The translations under genes and the position numbers were made by a program. Below, piece by piece: positions 35,778 to 44,651 of a stretch of DNA of 64,000 bases. The notes under the pieces are model-generated. The model made no database searches. It saw only the letters and a list, made by a program, of their open reading frames with translations, and had not been told where the DNA came from. Numbering within the stretch: position 1 is the stretch's first letter; each line of letters opens with the position of its first letter. The stretch comes from Rubrimonas cliftonensis. GTDB lineage: Bacteria; Pseudomonadota; Alphaproteobacteria; Rhodobacterales; Rhodobacteraceae. The stretch is from positions 92,613-156,612 of the forward strand of contig NZ_FNQM01000008.1 in NCBI RefSeq assembly GCF_900107585.1, given 5' to 3'.

Positions 35778-36440
35778 ATGTCGGTCCGCGTCGTCTCCTG
35801 CGTCGACCGTGCCGCCGCCGAGGCGGCCTGTGCGGCGCGTCTCGCGGCGCTGCTGGGCGCGGCGCTGGCCGACCGCGCCGGCCGCGTCGGCCTGCTGGTC
35901 TCGGGCGGCGCGACGCCGACGCGGGTGCTGCCGCTGCTTCTCGCCGAGAAGCTGGACTGGGACCGGGTGGACATGCTGGCCAGCGACGAACGCCTGACGC
36001 CGCTCGATCACCCGGACAGCACCGAGGGCATGGCGCGCGGCCTGCTGCGCCGTTTCGGGCGCGGCGCGCGGTATCTGGGCCCGGGAGGACTGACCGACCC
36101 GGCGGCGGCGGAGCGGGCCTGGCGAAGCGCCATCGCCGCGGCGCCGTGGCCGCTGGCGGGAGGGCTGATCGGCGTGGGCGCGGACGGCCATGTCGCGTCG
36201 CTGTTTCCCGGCAGGCCCGAGATCCTCGACGCCGGGCTGAGGACGGCCTTCGTGCCCGAGACGCCGCCCCATGCGCATCCGCGTCTGACGCTGGGGCCGG
36301 CGGCGCTCGCGCAGGCCGGGGAGCTTGTTCTGGTGGCGGGCGACGCGGCCAAGCGCGCTGTCCTGGCGCGGGCGGGCGCGCCGCTGGCCCTGTTGTCGGC
36401 GGCGATCGACGTGACGGCCTTCACGGCCATCGGGCCATGA
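35778..36440 (+). CDS. pgl: 6-phosphogluconolactonase-like protein
   Basis: This 220-aa protein belongs to the phosphogluconolactonase / glucosamine-6-phosphate isomerase-like superfamily. It starts at ATG 35778, 5 bp after the previous stop. Features are LLVSGGATPTRVLPLL, DMLASDERLTPLDHPDS, GGLIGVGADGHVASLFPG (the family signature GxGxDGHxASLFP) and RLTLGPAAL. The length is slightly short for Pgl. Canonical Pgl feeds the oxidative pentose-phosphate branch, but here it sits in a glycan operon, so it could supply ribulose-5-phosphate for KdsD or act on a related sugar lactone. Its stop overlaps a possible ATG of the next frame (ATGA). Confidence 0.88.
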   Translation: MSVRVVSCVDRAAAEAACAARLAALLGAALADRAGRVGLLVSGGATPTRVLPLLLAEKLDWDRVDMLASDERLTPLDHPDSTEGMARGLLRRFGRGARYLGPGGLTDPAAAERAWRSAIAAAPWPLAGGLIGVGADGHVASLFPGRPEILDAGLRTAFVPETPPHAHPRLTLGPAALAQAGELVLVAGDAAKRAVLARAGAPLALLSAAIDVTAFTAIGP

Positions 36441-36505
36441 AGCCTTGTGAATCTATGGCCCCAGCCTGGCGCATCGTCTATAGCCGCCATAGCGCATTAA
36501 CGAGG

Positions 36506-38800
36506 ATGACGCACGACATCATGGACAAGACTTCTGTAATTGGCGCAATTAGTGTTTGCGTCCTGGAGCGGCGCAGTCGGATCCTGCGAGTCCATGGATG
36601 GCTGACGGCGCCTTTTGAAAGCGCGGTGTGCCAGTTAGGCGCCTTCGGCTCTCAGACCGTGCATCGCAATGTGCCGCGGCGCGATGTCGTGGAGCGCTTT
36701 GGCATGTCCTCCGACGCGAGACCAGGCTGGCGCGTAGAGGTGCGTCTTCCCGAGTTGCCCGACCCCGCCGCCCGGTTCAGGATAACTTTCCTCTTGGCCG
36801 GCAAAGTAGTCGCCATGCTCGAGCGGACGGTGACGGTGGACAATGATGGCGTCCCCGAGTTTCACGAAGCGCTTTTCGCGCAGTTTCATGCGCTGAACGC
36901 CGAAATTGCGGCTTCGAGGGCGCCTGTGGAAGGCGGCATGTTTTTCTTAAGCACCGACGCTTTCGGCGCCGATGTTGCGCCTACGACCGTCTACGCCGCC
37001 AAGCGTGCGCATTTCCGCGACGCGGTCCGGGGCCGTCTCCAGGGTATCGAAATCGGCTTCAACGGCGGCCACTCTGCGCTCATGGCGCTGTCTCTCAACC
37101 CGGAGCTGCGCTTGACGGCGGTGGACATTGGCCATCATCCCTATACCGCGTTGGCGGCGCGTTTCCTGAAGCGACTCTTTCCTGAGCGCTTCAGGTTTGT
37201 CGAGGGTGATTCCCGCGAGGTTGTTCCCGCCCTGCGCCTTGCGCTGGTCGGCGCGCGCTTCGATTTTGCGCATATAGACGGTGGGCATACGCCGGAGATC
37301 TGCCGCGCCGACATCTCCAACGCGCTGACCATGACGGCCCCGGGCGGTGTCGTTGTGGTCGATGATCTCGGCGATCCAGCGCTGCTGGCCGTCACAGCTG
37401 AGTTCGAGGCGGCGGGGCTTCTCGAGCGGGTCCCGGGCTTCGAGGAGATCTTGGAAGCGCGCCATGGCGTGTTCGTCGCGCGCCCAGTCGGTCTGGATGC
37501 GGACCGTTCCCTGGGCGCCGGTGAGTTCGTCAACGTCGCGGTTGCGCCGGTCAGCGCCGCAGACGACGCGCAAGCCGACGCTGGCGGGGAGACGCCGCTA
37601 GTCCTGCTGCGCCGTCTCTGCGGTGCAGAACCGGAGCGGCGACGGCTTACGTTTGATCTGTTCCGCGCGCTGTCGCGATCAAAGGAATTCGAGTTGCTGA
37701 GCGCGCTTGGCGAGAACGTGCTGCCGTTCAAGGTGGGTGCGGCCGACGCTCAGCGTTACGGCCTCGCCTTCGAGGCGTGGTGCGAGGCGGTCTATAGCGC
37801 CGCGCCGCGCCGTACGGCGACGGAGGCGGTCGCGGCCATGTGCTTCGCCGACGCTGCGCTCAACGGGGAGCGCCCCTGGAACACGCTCTATCTGGGGGCG
37901 ACGGTGTTTGGGACCGCCGGCCTCGTTCCGGCCGAGGCCTATTTTCTGCGGGTGGCCGCGATGGACGAGACCATGATCTCGACCAATGCGCATGGCGCAT
38001 CCTCTCTGAGATTGATGCTTCCCCCTGCTCCCGCAGCGCCGTCGCCCTTCGACGACCTTGATAATGTTGCGTTCGCTGCGGCTGATCTGGCCGATGGGCC
38101 GTTCGTGCATCTCGTCGCGTGCGATTGGCGCTACTGGGAGCTGTTCAGCAATGAATTGCTGGGTTCGGCGGCGCAGGTCCGATCTTCGGCCGTGCTGCAT
38201 GTGCACATCCTGAATCCCGAGCAGCCACTCGAAGCGTTGCGTTCGAAGGCCCGCGCGGACTATCCGGAGCTCGCCCTGAACCTGTCAGGCCATAGCGTGC
38301 GGCTTCCCGAGGCGCTGGCGGCGCAGTGGGACGGCATGAACGCGCGAGCCCTCTACACCTGCATGCGGTTTCTCATCGCGCCCCATGTTCTGAAGCGCTA
38401 TGGGAGGTCCGTCCTGATCACCGAGTTCGATGCGAACCTGAACAGCAGCATCGCGCAGGTCGATATGCTCAACCAGGATGCCGACGTCTTTCTTTGCCAC
38501 TATCGTGAGAACCAGCAAAATCATTTTCCTTGGAACCAGATTTGGGCGGGAACGCTGCTGCTAAAGCATACGCCTGGTGCGATTCGATATGCGGAAATGG
38601 TGGCTCAGTACTGCAAGCATGTATTCGCAGCGGGGACTGCGGAGAACCGGCCCATGTGGCACATCGACCAGAACGCCTTGTTTGTCGCCGCCGAGCAGGC
38701 GCGCACCGCCGATCCGAGTATTCGCTTCGCGCAGTTCGCCGATGCTGCGCGCCCGATCAGCCGCAACTTTGGCAATGTCTTCGCCGTCCGCGGCGCGTGA
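36506..38800 (+). CDS. Class I methyltransferase fused to glycosyltransferase-like domain
   Basis: This is a 764-aa protein. The start is uncertain: ATG 36437 (overlapping the pgl stop), 36506 and 36521 are all possible. Residues 15-115 form a beta-rich module with RILRVHGWLTAP and RRDVVERF. A SAM methyltransferase (about 176-320) has GIEIGFNGGHSALMALSL, FVEGDSREV, FAHIDGGHT and GGVVVVDDLGDP (Methyltransf_24-like). From about 530 a nucleotide-diphospho-sugar-transferase-like region follows, with LHVHILNPEQP, VLITEFDANLNSS, FPWNQIWAGTLLLK and MWHIDQNALF. Codon use is clearly less GC-rich than in neighbours, a sign of separate acquisition. No close named homologue comes to mind. Confidence 0.75.
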   Translation: MTHDIMDKTSVIGAISVCVLERRSRILRVHGWLTAPFESAVCQLGAFGSQTVHRNVPRRDVVERFGMSSDARPGWRVEVRLPELPDPAARFRITFLLAGKVVAMLERTVTVDNDGVPEFHEALFAQFHALNAEIAASRAPVEGGMFFLSTDAFGADVAPTTVYAAKRAHFRDAVRGRLQGIEIGFNGGHSALMALSLNPELRLTAVDIGHHPYTALAARFLKRLFPERFRFVEGDSREVVPALRLALVGARFDFAHIDGGHTPEICRADISNALTMTAPGGVVVVDDLGDPALLAVTAEFEAAGLLERVPGFEEILEARHGVFVARPVGLDADRSLGAGEFVNVAVAPVSAADDAQADAGGETPLVLLRRLCGAEPERRRLTFDLFRALSRSKEFELLSALGENVLPFKVGAADAQRYGLAFEAWCEAVYSAAPRRTATEAVAAMCFADAALNGERPWNTLYLGATVFGTAGLVPAEAYFLRVAAMDETMISTNAHGASSLRLMLPPAPAAPSPFDDLDNVAFAAADLADGPFVHLVACDWRYWELFSNELLGSAAQVRSSAVLHVHILNPEQPLEALRSKARADYPELALNLSGHSVRLPEALAAQWDGMNARALYTCMRFLIAPHVLKRYGRSVLITEFDANLNSSIAQVDMLNQDADVFLCHYRENQQNHFPWNQIWAGTLLLKHTPGAIRYAEMVAQYCKHVFAAGTAENRPMWHIDQNALFVAAEQARTADPSIRFAQFADAARPISRNFGNVFAVRGA

Positions 38801-38882
38801 GGTGGGGGCCAGGCTGCCGCTTCGTCGCCGCTTGATCACCCCGGTGGTCTGATCTAACACCACAAGCCTCGGTGGACAGGCC

Positions 38883-39737
38883 ATGTGCATGATGGACGGG
38901 ACCATGATCCAGACAGGCGGCTTCCTTGCCGCGCGACCGCACAGGAATTTCGTCGAGTTCCGCAATATCCTCCTTGATCCAGAACTGCCGGAGATCGGCA
39001 GGAAGAGTTTTTACGAAGACATTCTGGCGGAGCTCATCCGCAGCAAGGTCGGGCGTGGCGAAACAGTGATGGACTGTGGCGCAAACGCCGGACGGCACGT
39101 GTTCAACTTCGTCAGAGCGCTTGGCGGAGAAGGGGAGTGCATCGCCTTCGAGCCGAACCCGGCGATGGTCGCGGTTCTGCGATCGCGGCTCGACGGACAC
39201 GCGCTGGCCTCTGCCGTACGGATTGTAGAGGCGGCGGTGGGGGCGTATCCGAGCGAGGCGCAGTTCCTCGTCTACGAGAACGAGCCGGCGGTCAGCCGCA
39301 TGACCACCTCTCCGGCGCCGGCGGGAGAGCATTCCATCAGCGAGATCACGGTCCCGGTGCTGCGACTCGATGATGTGGAGCGCGGCGGGCGCGTCTCCTT
39401 CGTCAAGATCGACGTGGAAGGACACGAGGTCCCGGCCCTGATGGGCGCGCGCGGCATCCTCGGCGCAGATCGCCCGCTGGTGTTCTTCGAGTGCAACATG
39501 ACGGACATGCTGGCCAGCCACGGCCTTGCGCTGTTCGATCTGTTTGCGGAGGTGGATTATGCGGTGCTGTCGGCCGCCGGACAGCATGTCGATCACGCCT
39601 GCGCGGACAAGCCGCTTCCCACCAACTTTTTTGCAGCGCCGACCGAGCGTCTTGGCGAGGCGGCGGAGGCGCTGCACTTCGCAATTCTGAAGGCTACGCT
39701 GAAGCTGTTCGCCGGACGGCGGATCGCCGATGGCTAA
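38883..39737 (+). CDS. FkbM-family methyltransferase
   Basis: This is a 284-aa SAM-dependent methyltransferase. ATG 38883 gives MCMMDGTMIQTGG; ATG 38892 (MDGTMIQ) is also possible. Motif I is VMDCGANAGRHVFNF, followed by CIAFEPNPAMVAVLRSRL, RLDDVERGGRVSFVKIDVEGHEVPALMGA (landmark) and LVFFECNMTDML. It stands alone as one domain, unlike the tandem FkbM protein at 33247. It likely methylates a hydroxyl of a surface sugar. Its base composition is intermediate between the low-GC gene upstream and the bulk of the locus. The 82-bp gap upstream has no obvious terminator. Confidence 0.9.
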   Translation: MCMMDGTMIQTGGFLAARPHRNFVEFRNILLDPELPEIGRKSFYEDILAELIRSKVGRGETVMDCGANAGRHVFNFVRALGGEGECIAFEPNPAMVAVLRSRLDGHALASAVRIVEAAVGAYPSEAQFLVYENEPAVSRMTTSPAPAGEHSISEITVPVLRLDDVERGGRVSFVKIDVEGHEVPALMGARGILGADRPLVFFECNMTDMLASHGLALFDLFAEVDYAVLSAAGQHVDHACADKPLPTNFFAAPTERLGEAAEALHFAILKATLKLFAGRRIADG

Positions 39738-39806
39738 CCCGCCCTGCGCCGGCCCGGCCCGGCGCGGTGGCTTCGGGGCCTTCAGTGCAATGTTGGGAGG
39801 TGGCGC

Positions 39807-40730
39807 ATGACGCGGCGCGTTCTGGTCAGCAACATCATGATGCTCAATGAGCAGTCGCGGTTCGACGGCGAGCTGCGCGCGCTCGGCTTCGAGCCGTCTT
39901 TCGCCGAGGTCTCGCAATATCTCGACGAGGCCGCCTGCCTCGCGCTGGTCGGCGACTTCGACGGCTGGCTGGCCGGCGACGACCGGATCACCCGCGCGGT
40001 GCTGACGCGCGCGTTGCCGCGGCTGCGCGTCATCGCGAAATGGGGCACTGGCGTCGACAGCATCGACCTCGACGCCGCGCGCGAGCTGGGCGTGCCGGTG
40101 CTGAACGCGCCCGGCGCCTTCTCCGACGCCGTCGCCGAATGCGCCATCGGCATGACGCTGATGCTGACGCGCCATCTCGCCGCCATCGACCGGGCGGTTC
40201 GGGCCGGCGGCTGGCCGAAGCCCCGCGGGCGCGAGCTGCGCGGCGGCGCGCTGGGGCTGATCGGCCATGGCGCCATCGGCCGGCGCATCGGCGAGCTCGG
40301 CGCCGCCTTCGGCATGGCGGTGCGCTTCCACGACCCCGCCATCGAGGGCTCTGCGCCGCTGGAGGAGATCGCGGCGGGGTCGGACGTGGTGTGCGTCGCC
40401 TGCGCGCTGACCCCGCATACGCGCGGGCTGGTCGACGCGGCTTTCCTGGCGGCGATGCGGCCCGACGCCGTGCTGGTCAACGTCGCGCGCGGCCCGATCG
40501 TGGACGAGGCGGCGCTGCTGGCGGCGCTGCGGGCGGGGCGGATCGCCGGGGCGGCGCTGGACGTCTTCGAGACCGAGCCGCTGGGGCCGGATCATCCGCT
40601 GGCGGCGTTGGACACGGTCGTTCTCGGCAGCCATAACGCCAACAACGGCGTGCAGGCGGTCGAGGCGGTCCATGCGCGCACCCTGCGCAACCTCGTGGAG
40701 GGCATGGCCGCGCCGGTTGCGAAGGGCTAG
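39807..40730 (+). CDS. D-isomer-specific 2-hydroxyacid dehydrogenase
   Basis: This 307-aa NAD(P)-dependent dehydrogenase starts at ATG 39807 behind GGGAGG. Features are KWGTGVDSIDLDAA, NAPGAFSDAVAE, the nucleotide-binding LGLIGHGAIGRRIGELG, VNVARGPIVDEAALLAALR and ALDVFETEPLG. The catalytic Arg lies in VARGPIVDE, the Glu in FETEP, and the usual His appears in LGSHNAN. It resembles phosphoglycerate dehydrogenases but lacks a regulatory ACT domain. It is the first of a compact group of sugar-metabolism genes, so a sugar-acid or keto-acid substrate is more likely than serine biosynthesis; that is inference. Confidence 0.9.
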   Translation: MTRRVLVSNIMMLNEQSRFDGELRALGFEPSFAEVSQYLDEAACLALVGDFDGWLAGDDRITRAVLTRALPRLRVIAKWGTGVDSIDLDAARELGVPVLNAPGAFSDAVAECAIGMTLMLTRHLAAIDRAVRAGGWPKPRGRELRGGALGLIGHGAIGRRIGELGAAFGMAVRFHDPAIEGSAPLEEIAAGSDVVCVACALTPHTRGLVDAAFLAAMRPDAVLVNVARGPIVDEAALLAALRAGRIAGAALDVFETEPLGPDHPLAALDTVVLGSHNANNGVQAVEAVHARTLRNLVEGMAAPVAKG

Positions 40731-40772
40731 GGAGAACCCGCCGCAGAACGCGACTGGGACGAGGGGCGTCAG

Positions 40773-41813
40773 GTGCTGACATACGGGATCATCGGCTACG
40801 GCAAGATGGGCCGCACGCGCCATGAGGCGATCCAGCGGACCGGCGCCGGCGCGGTGAAGGCGATCCACGGCTTCGAGCGCGATGCGGTGGAGCCCGCGCT
40901 GGCCGTGCGCGGCGTGCGCGACATCCTCGACGATCCCGCCATCGACGGCGTCTACGTCTGCTGCGTCAACGCGCTGAACAAGCCGATGACCATCGAGGCG
41001 CTGGAGGCGGGCAAGCACGTCTTCTGCGAGAAGCCCCCGGCCTTCAACGCGGCCGAGGTCGAGGAGATCCGGGCGGTCGAGGCGCGGTCGGGCCGGGCGC
41101 TGATGTACGGCTTCAACCACCGCCACCACGGCGCGGCGGTGAAGATGCGCAAGACCGTCGAGGGCGGGGACTTCGGCGCGGTGCTGTGGATGCGGGGGCG
41201 CTACGGCAAGTCGGTGGACGAGAACTATTTCGACAGCTGGCGGGCGGACCCGGCGCTGGCGGGCGGCGGCATCCTGATCGACCAGGGCATTCACATGGTC
41301 GACCTGTTCCTGACCCTCGGCGGGGACTTCGACGAGATCCAGGCGATGACCTCGAGCCTCTACTGGCGGCTGCCGGGGGTGGAGGACAACGTGTTCGCGA
41401 TCATGCGCAACACGCGCAGCGGCTGCGTGGCGTCGCTGCACTCGACCATGACCCAGTGGCGGCACCTGTTCTCGCTGGAGGTGTTCATGGAGCGCGGCTA
41501 CATGGTGCTGAACGGCCTCAAGACGTCCTCGGGCACCTATGGCGCGGAGCAGCTGGTCATCGCGCGCAACCGCTCCGTCGCGCCCGCCGCCACCTGGCGC
41601 GATGAGGAGGTCGAGACCTTCGAGGCCGACGAGAGCTGGGACCGCGAAGCGCGCATCTTCGCGGACTGGATCCGCACCGGCCGGCGCAGCGACCTTGGCG
41701 GCGATTCGTCGGACGCGCTGCGCGTGATGCGGATCATCGACGCGATCTACGCCCAGGAGCGCCACGAGGCCCCGAAGCTCTATTCCCGGCTGAATGCGGT
41801 CGAACAGGTCTGA
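40773..41813 (+). CDS. Gfo/Idh/MocA-family oxidoreductase
   Basis: This 346-aa NAD(P)-dependent sugar oxidoreductase starts at GTG 40773, 7 nt after GAGGGG. The Rossmann fold begins TYGIIGYGKMG. The family motif EKPPAFNAAEVEEI supplies the catalytic Lys (EKP), and GFNHRHHGAAVKM and GGGILIDQGIHMVDLFLTLGG carry the typical C-terminal Asp-x-x-x-His pattern. Such enzymes oxidise or reduce a hydroxyl of a free or nucleotide-linked sugar. Its position between the 2-hydroxyacid dehydrogenase and the SIS isomerase suggests one biosynthetic route for an unusual sugar. Confidence 0.92.
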   Translation: MLTYGIIGYGKMGRTRHEAIQRTGAGAVKAIHGFERDAVEPALAVRGVRDILDDPAIDGVYVCCVNALNKPMTIEALEAGKHVFCEKPPAFNAAEVEEIRAVEARSGRALMYGFNHRHHGAAVKMRKTVEGGDFGAVLWMRGRYGKSVDENYFDSWRADPALAGGGILIDQGIHMVDLFLTLGGDFDEIQAMTSSLYWRLPGVEDNVFAIMRNTRSGCVASLHSTMTQWRHLFSLEVFMERGYMVLNGLKTSSGTYGAEQLVIARNRSVAPAATWRDEEVETFEADESWDREARIFADWIRTGRRSDLGGDSSDALRVMRIIDAIYAQERHEAPKLYSRLNAVEQV

Positions 41814-41856
41814 GCGGGACCGCCCCCCGGAGGGCTCAGCGCCGAGGAGACGCCAC

Positions 41857-42432
41857 ATGACATCCAGCGCCTTTCTTGACGAGTACTTCGAGCAGTATCG
41901 CGCGCTGCTGTTCGACGACGCCGCGCGGCGGGGCGTCGAGGCCTTCGCCGCGCTGGCGCTGGCCGTGCGCGACCGCGGCGGCAAGATGATGTTCGCCGGC
42001 AACGGCGCCAGCGCGTCGACCGCCGAGCACGGCGCAGTGGACTTCACCAAGCAGGGCGGCGTGCGCGGCGTCACTTTCCATGACCCCAACCTGATGACCT
42101 GCTTCGCCAACGACTACGGCTACGACAACTGGGTGGCGCGCGCGCTCGACCACTACGCCGATCCTGGCGACGCCGTGGTGCTCCTCAGCGTCAGCGGCGC
42201 CTCGCCCTCGGTGGTGAATGCGGCGCGGCGGGCGCGGGAGAAGGCGCTGCCGGTGGTGGCCTTCACGGGCCGCGCCGCCGACAATCCGCTGCGCGGGCTG
42301 GCGGATGTGGATTTCTGGGCGCCGTCCCACGCCTACAATGTGGTGGAGAACCTGCACGCCATCTGGCTGACGGCGACGATCGACCTGATCGTGGGCCGCG
42401 CCGTCTACGAGACGCGGGCGACCGGGGCGTGA
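41857..42432 (+). CDS. SIS-domain phosphosugar isomerase (GmhA-like)
   Basis: This is a 191-aa single SIS-domain protein. ATG 41857 follows GAGGAG. Features are KMMFAGNGASASTAEHGAVDF, LMTCFANDYGYDN, VVLLSVSGASPSVVNAARRA and NVVENLHAIWLTA. The order and length match phosphoheptose isomerase GmhA, including the Glu and His in the ENLH region. In this setting it may isomerise a heptose or another ketose phosphate for an activated sugar. It overlaps the next gene by 4 nt (GTGA), pointing to translational coupling. Confidence 0.88.
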   Translation: MTSSAFLDEYFEQYRALLFDDAARRGVEAFAALALAVRDRGGKMMFAGNGASASTAEHGAVDFTKQGGVRGVTFHDPNLMTCFANDYGYDNWVARALDHYADPGDAVVLLSVSGASPSVVNAARRAREKALPVVAFTGRAADNPLRGLADVDFWAPSHAYNVVENLHAIWLTATIDLIVGRAVYETRATGA

Positions 42433-43175
42433 GCGGCGCGGTCCCCTATCACCGGCGCGAGCGCAGCCCGCTCCTCCCGGTCCTGCTCGACGCGCAGACC
42501 GCGCCCCGGTCGCTTGCGGAAGCCTATGCGGCGATGGCGGCCCAGGCGGCCGCGACGCCCGGGAGCTGGACCGCGTGGAAGCTGGGCGGCACCAACGCCG
42601 CCTCGCGCGCCGCCTTCGGCGTGGCGACGCCTTACTTCGGCGCGCTGCACCGCGACGAGGTGCTCGACCGGCCCGCCGCCGCGCCTGGCTTCGCGCTTTT
42701 CGAACTGCGTGGCGAGGTCGAGCCGGCGGTGCGGATCGCACCATCCGGCGAGGGCTTCGACGCCTGCTGCGTCGCGCTGGAGATGCCGTCCTCGCCGGTC
42801 GCCGACCTGCCGTCGGTCGGCGTGGCGGCGCTGGTCGCCGATCGCTGCGCCGCCGGGGCGCTGCTGCTGGGGCCGGCGTCGCCGCCTGCGGCCATGGCGG
42901 CGCTGGAGGCCGGGCGGCTGACGCTGGAGATCGACGGCGCCGCGGCGGGCGAGGGCGGCCTCGATGCGCTGGTTGCGAGCCCCGCCGCGTGTCTGGCGGA
43001 TTTCCTCGCGCTGGCGCGCGGCCTCGGCTTCGCGCCCCGGCCCGGCGACTGGGTGGCGCTCGGCGGCGTGACGCCCTGCCTCGACCTGCCGGAGGGCGCC
43101 CGCGTGCGCGTGCTGCTCGACGACGCGGCGCAGCTGGATTTCACCGTCAGCGCGGGGCCGCGCGCCGATGGATGA
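42429..43175 (+). CDS. 2-keto-4-pentenoate hydratase/FAH-like protein
   Basis: This 248-aa protein starts at GTG 42429. Fold clues are SWTAWKLGGTNAASRAAFGV, TPYFGALHRDEVL, LRGEVEPAVRI and RPGDWVALGGVTPCLDL, which follow the MhpD-type hydratase pattern (GWKxG, a central ExExA block, a C-terminal GDxVxxG block). The usual metal-binding Glu cluster (ExExxxV) is only partly kept as EVEPAV, so activity may differ from the catabolic enzymes. It is coupled to the SIS gene upstream and overlaps the phosphatase downstream by 8 nt. In this position it probably acts on a keto-deoxy sugar or sugar acid. The assignment is moderate. Confidence 0.65.
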   Translation: MSGAVPYHRRERSPLLPVLLDAQTAPRSLAEAYAAMAAQAAATPGSWTAWKLGGTNAASRAAFGVATPYFGALHRDEVLDRPAAAPGFALFELRGEVEPAVRIAPSGEGFDACCVALEMPSSPVADLPSVGVAALVADRCAAGALLLGPASPPAAMAALEAGRLTLEIDGAAAGEGGLDALVASPAACLADFLALARGLGFAPRPGDWVALGGVTPCLDLPEGARVRVLLDDAAQLDFTVSAGPRADG

Positions 43176-43983
43176 CGCCGCGATCCTGCCGGGGCTGGCG
43201 GCCGCGCTGCGCGAGGCGGCCGCGATGGCGCGCGCCGCCGCGCCGCGCCGCGCCGCCGCCAAGGCCCCGCAGGACTACGTCACCGAGGTCGACCTCGCCG
43301 TTGACGCGCTCCTCGCCGAGCGGCTCGCCGCGCTGACGCCCGGCGTCGCGGTGCTGAGCGAGGAGCGCGCGGTCGAGACGACCGGGCGGCTGGCGCGCTA
43401 CTGGATCGTCGACCCGATCGACGGGACGCTGAACCTGATGGCGGGCCTGCCCTTCGTCGGCGTCTCCGCGGCGCTGGTGGATGCGGGCGGGCCGCGCGTC
43501 GCGGGCGTGGTCCGGGTGTCCGACGGGCTGATCTGCGCGGCCGTGCGCGACGGCGGCGCCACCTGCGGCGGCGCGCCGCTCAGGACGCCGCCGGCGCCGG
43601 CCGAGCTCGTGGCGCTCTCGACCGGCCTGCTCGACGCGCTGATCGCCGAGCACGCCGGCGCCTATGCGGCGGCGCGCCGGGTTGGGAAGCTGCGCAACCT
43701 GGGAGCGCAGGCCCTGCACCTGTGCGCCGTGGCGACGGGCGGGCTGGCGGCGGCGGCCTCGCTGGAGGCGCGGGTGTGGGACGAGGCGGCCGGCGGGCTG
43801 ATCGCGCGCGAGGCGGGCTGCCTGTGGCGCGCGCGCTCGGACGAGCTGGACTGGGGCGATCCGGCGGGCGTGATGACCGCTGGGCCGCAGCGCAGCCTTG
43901 CCGCCCATCCCGCCGTCGCCGCCGCGCTCTCGGCGGCGCTGGCGCCGGCGCTTGAACACGGTCCTGAACGGAGGCGACCATGA
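43168..43983 (+). CDS. Inositol monophosphatase-family phosphatase
   Basis: This is a 271-aa protein starting at ATG 43168 inside the previous gene's end. The metal-binding motifs of the IMPase/FIG superfamily are intact: YVTEVDLAVD, VLSEER, YWIVDPIDGTLN (DPIDGT) and VWDEAAGGLIAREAG. It would remove a phosphate from a sugar or inositol phosphate. Within a group containing a SIS isomerase and a CMP-sugar synthetase-like gene, it may play the dephosphorylation role that KdsC or GmhB plays in related pathways. It overlaps the next gene by 4 nt. Confidence 0.92.
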   Translation: MDDAAILPGLAAALREAAAMARAAAPRRAAAKAPQDYVTEVDLAVDALLAERLAALTPGVAVLSEERAVETTGRLARYWIVDPIDGTLNLMAGLPFVGVSAALVDAGGPRVAGVVRVSDGLICAAVRDGGATCGGAPLRTPPAPAELVALSTGLLDALIAEHAGAYAAARRVGKLRNLGAQALHLCAVATGGLAAAASLEARVWDEAAGGLIAREAGCLWRARSDELDWGDPAGVMTAGPQRSLAAHPAVAAALSAALAPALEHGPERRRP

Positions 43984-44651
43984 CAACCGGTCCGCTCATC
44001 GCGATGATCCCGGCGCGGCTGGGCTCCCAGCGCCTCGTCCGCAAGAACCTCGCGCCCTACAAGGGCGCCCCCCTGATCGCTCATGCGATCCGCAAGTGTT
44101 TCGCCGCCGGATGCTTCGACGCGGTCTGGGTCAACTCCGAGAGCGCGGAGATCGGCGCCGTGGCGCAGGCGGAGGGTGCGCAGTTCCACCGTCGGCCGCC
44201 GGCGCTGGCCGACAGCGTGGCGACCTCCGAGCAGTTCGTGGCCGAGTTCCTCGAGGCGCATCCCTGCGAGGCGGTGGCCCAGGTGCATTCGATCGCCCCG
44301 CTGCTGACGGCGCAGGAGGTCGCGGCCTGCGTCGCGGCCTGGCGCGCGGGCGGCCAAGACGTGATGCTCTCCTGCATCGAGGACCAGATCGAGGTCGCGT
44401 TCCGCGGCAGGCCGGTCAACTTCACCTTCGCCGAGAAGACCAACAGTCAGGATCTGACGCCGGTCCAGCGCATCACCTGGGCGATCACGATCTGGCGGCG
44501 CGAGCCGTATCTGGCCGCCCTGCGCAGGGGCGAAACCGCCACCTATGGCGGCGACGTCGGCTTCTTCCCGGTCAGCGCCGCCTCGGGGCACGTCATCAAG
44601 ACCCAGGCCGATCTCGACATCGCCGAGGCGCTGAGCCGTGTCCGGGGATGA
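43980..44651 (+). CDS. Acylneuraminate cytidylyltransferase-family (CMP-sugar synthetase-like)
   Basis: This 223-aa nucleotidyltransferase starts at ATG 43980 (ATGA overlap with the phosphatase gene). The N-terminus IAMIPARLGSQRLVRKNLAPYKG is the nucleotide-binding signature of NeuA/KdsB-type enzymes. Further landmarks are WVNSESAEIGAVAQ, FHRRPPALADSVATSEQFV and HSIAPLLTAQEV. It would activate a 2-keto-3-deoxy sugar with CTP. It is closer to the NeuA side than to KdsB. No NeuB-like synthase is in the window, so the substrate is either Kdo made through kdsA or an unrecognised product of the preceding genes. Confidence 0.9.
   Translation: MTTGPLIAMIPARLGSQRLVRKNLAPYKGAPLIAHAIRKCFAAGCFDAVWVNSESAEIGAVAQAEGAQFHRRPPALADSVATSEQFVAEFLEAHPCEAVAQVHSIAPLLTAQEVAACVAAWRAGGQDVMLSCIEDQIEVAFRGRPVNFTFAEKTNSQDLTPVQRITWAITIWRREPYLAALRRGETATYGGDVGFFPVSAASGHVIKTQADLDIAEALSRVRG

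Noticed and set aside
43980..44651. Calling this gene kdsB
   Set aside because: The N-terminal signature and the rest of the protein look closer to acylneuraminate cytidylyltransferases than to KdsB.
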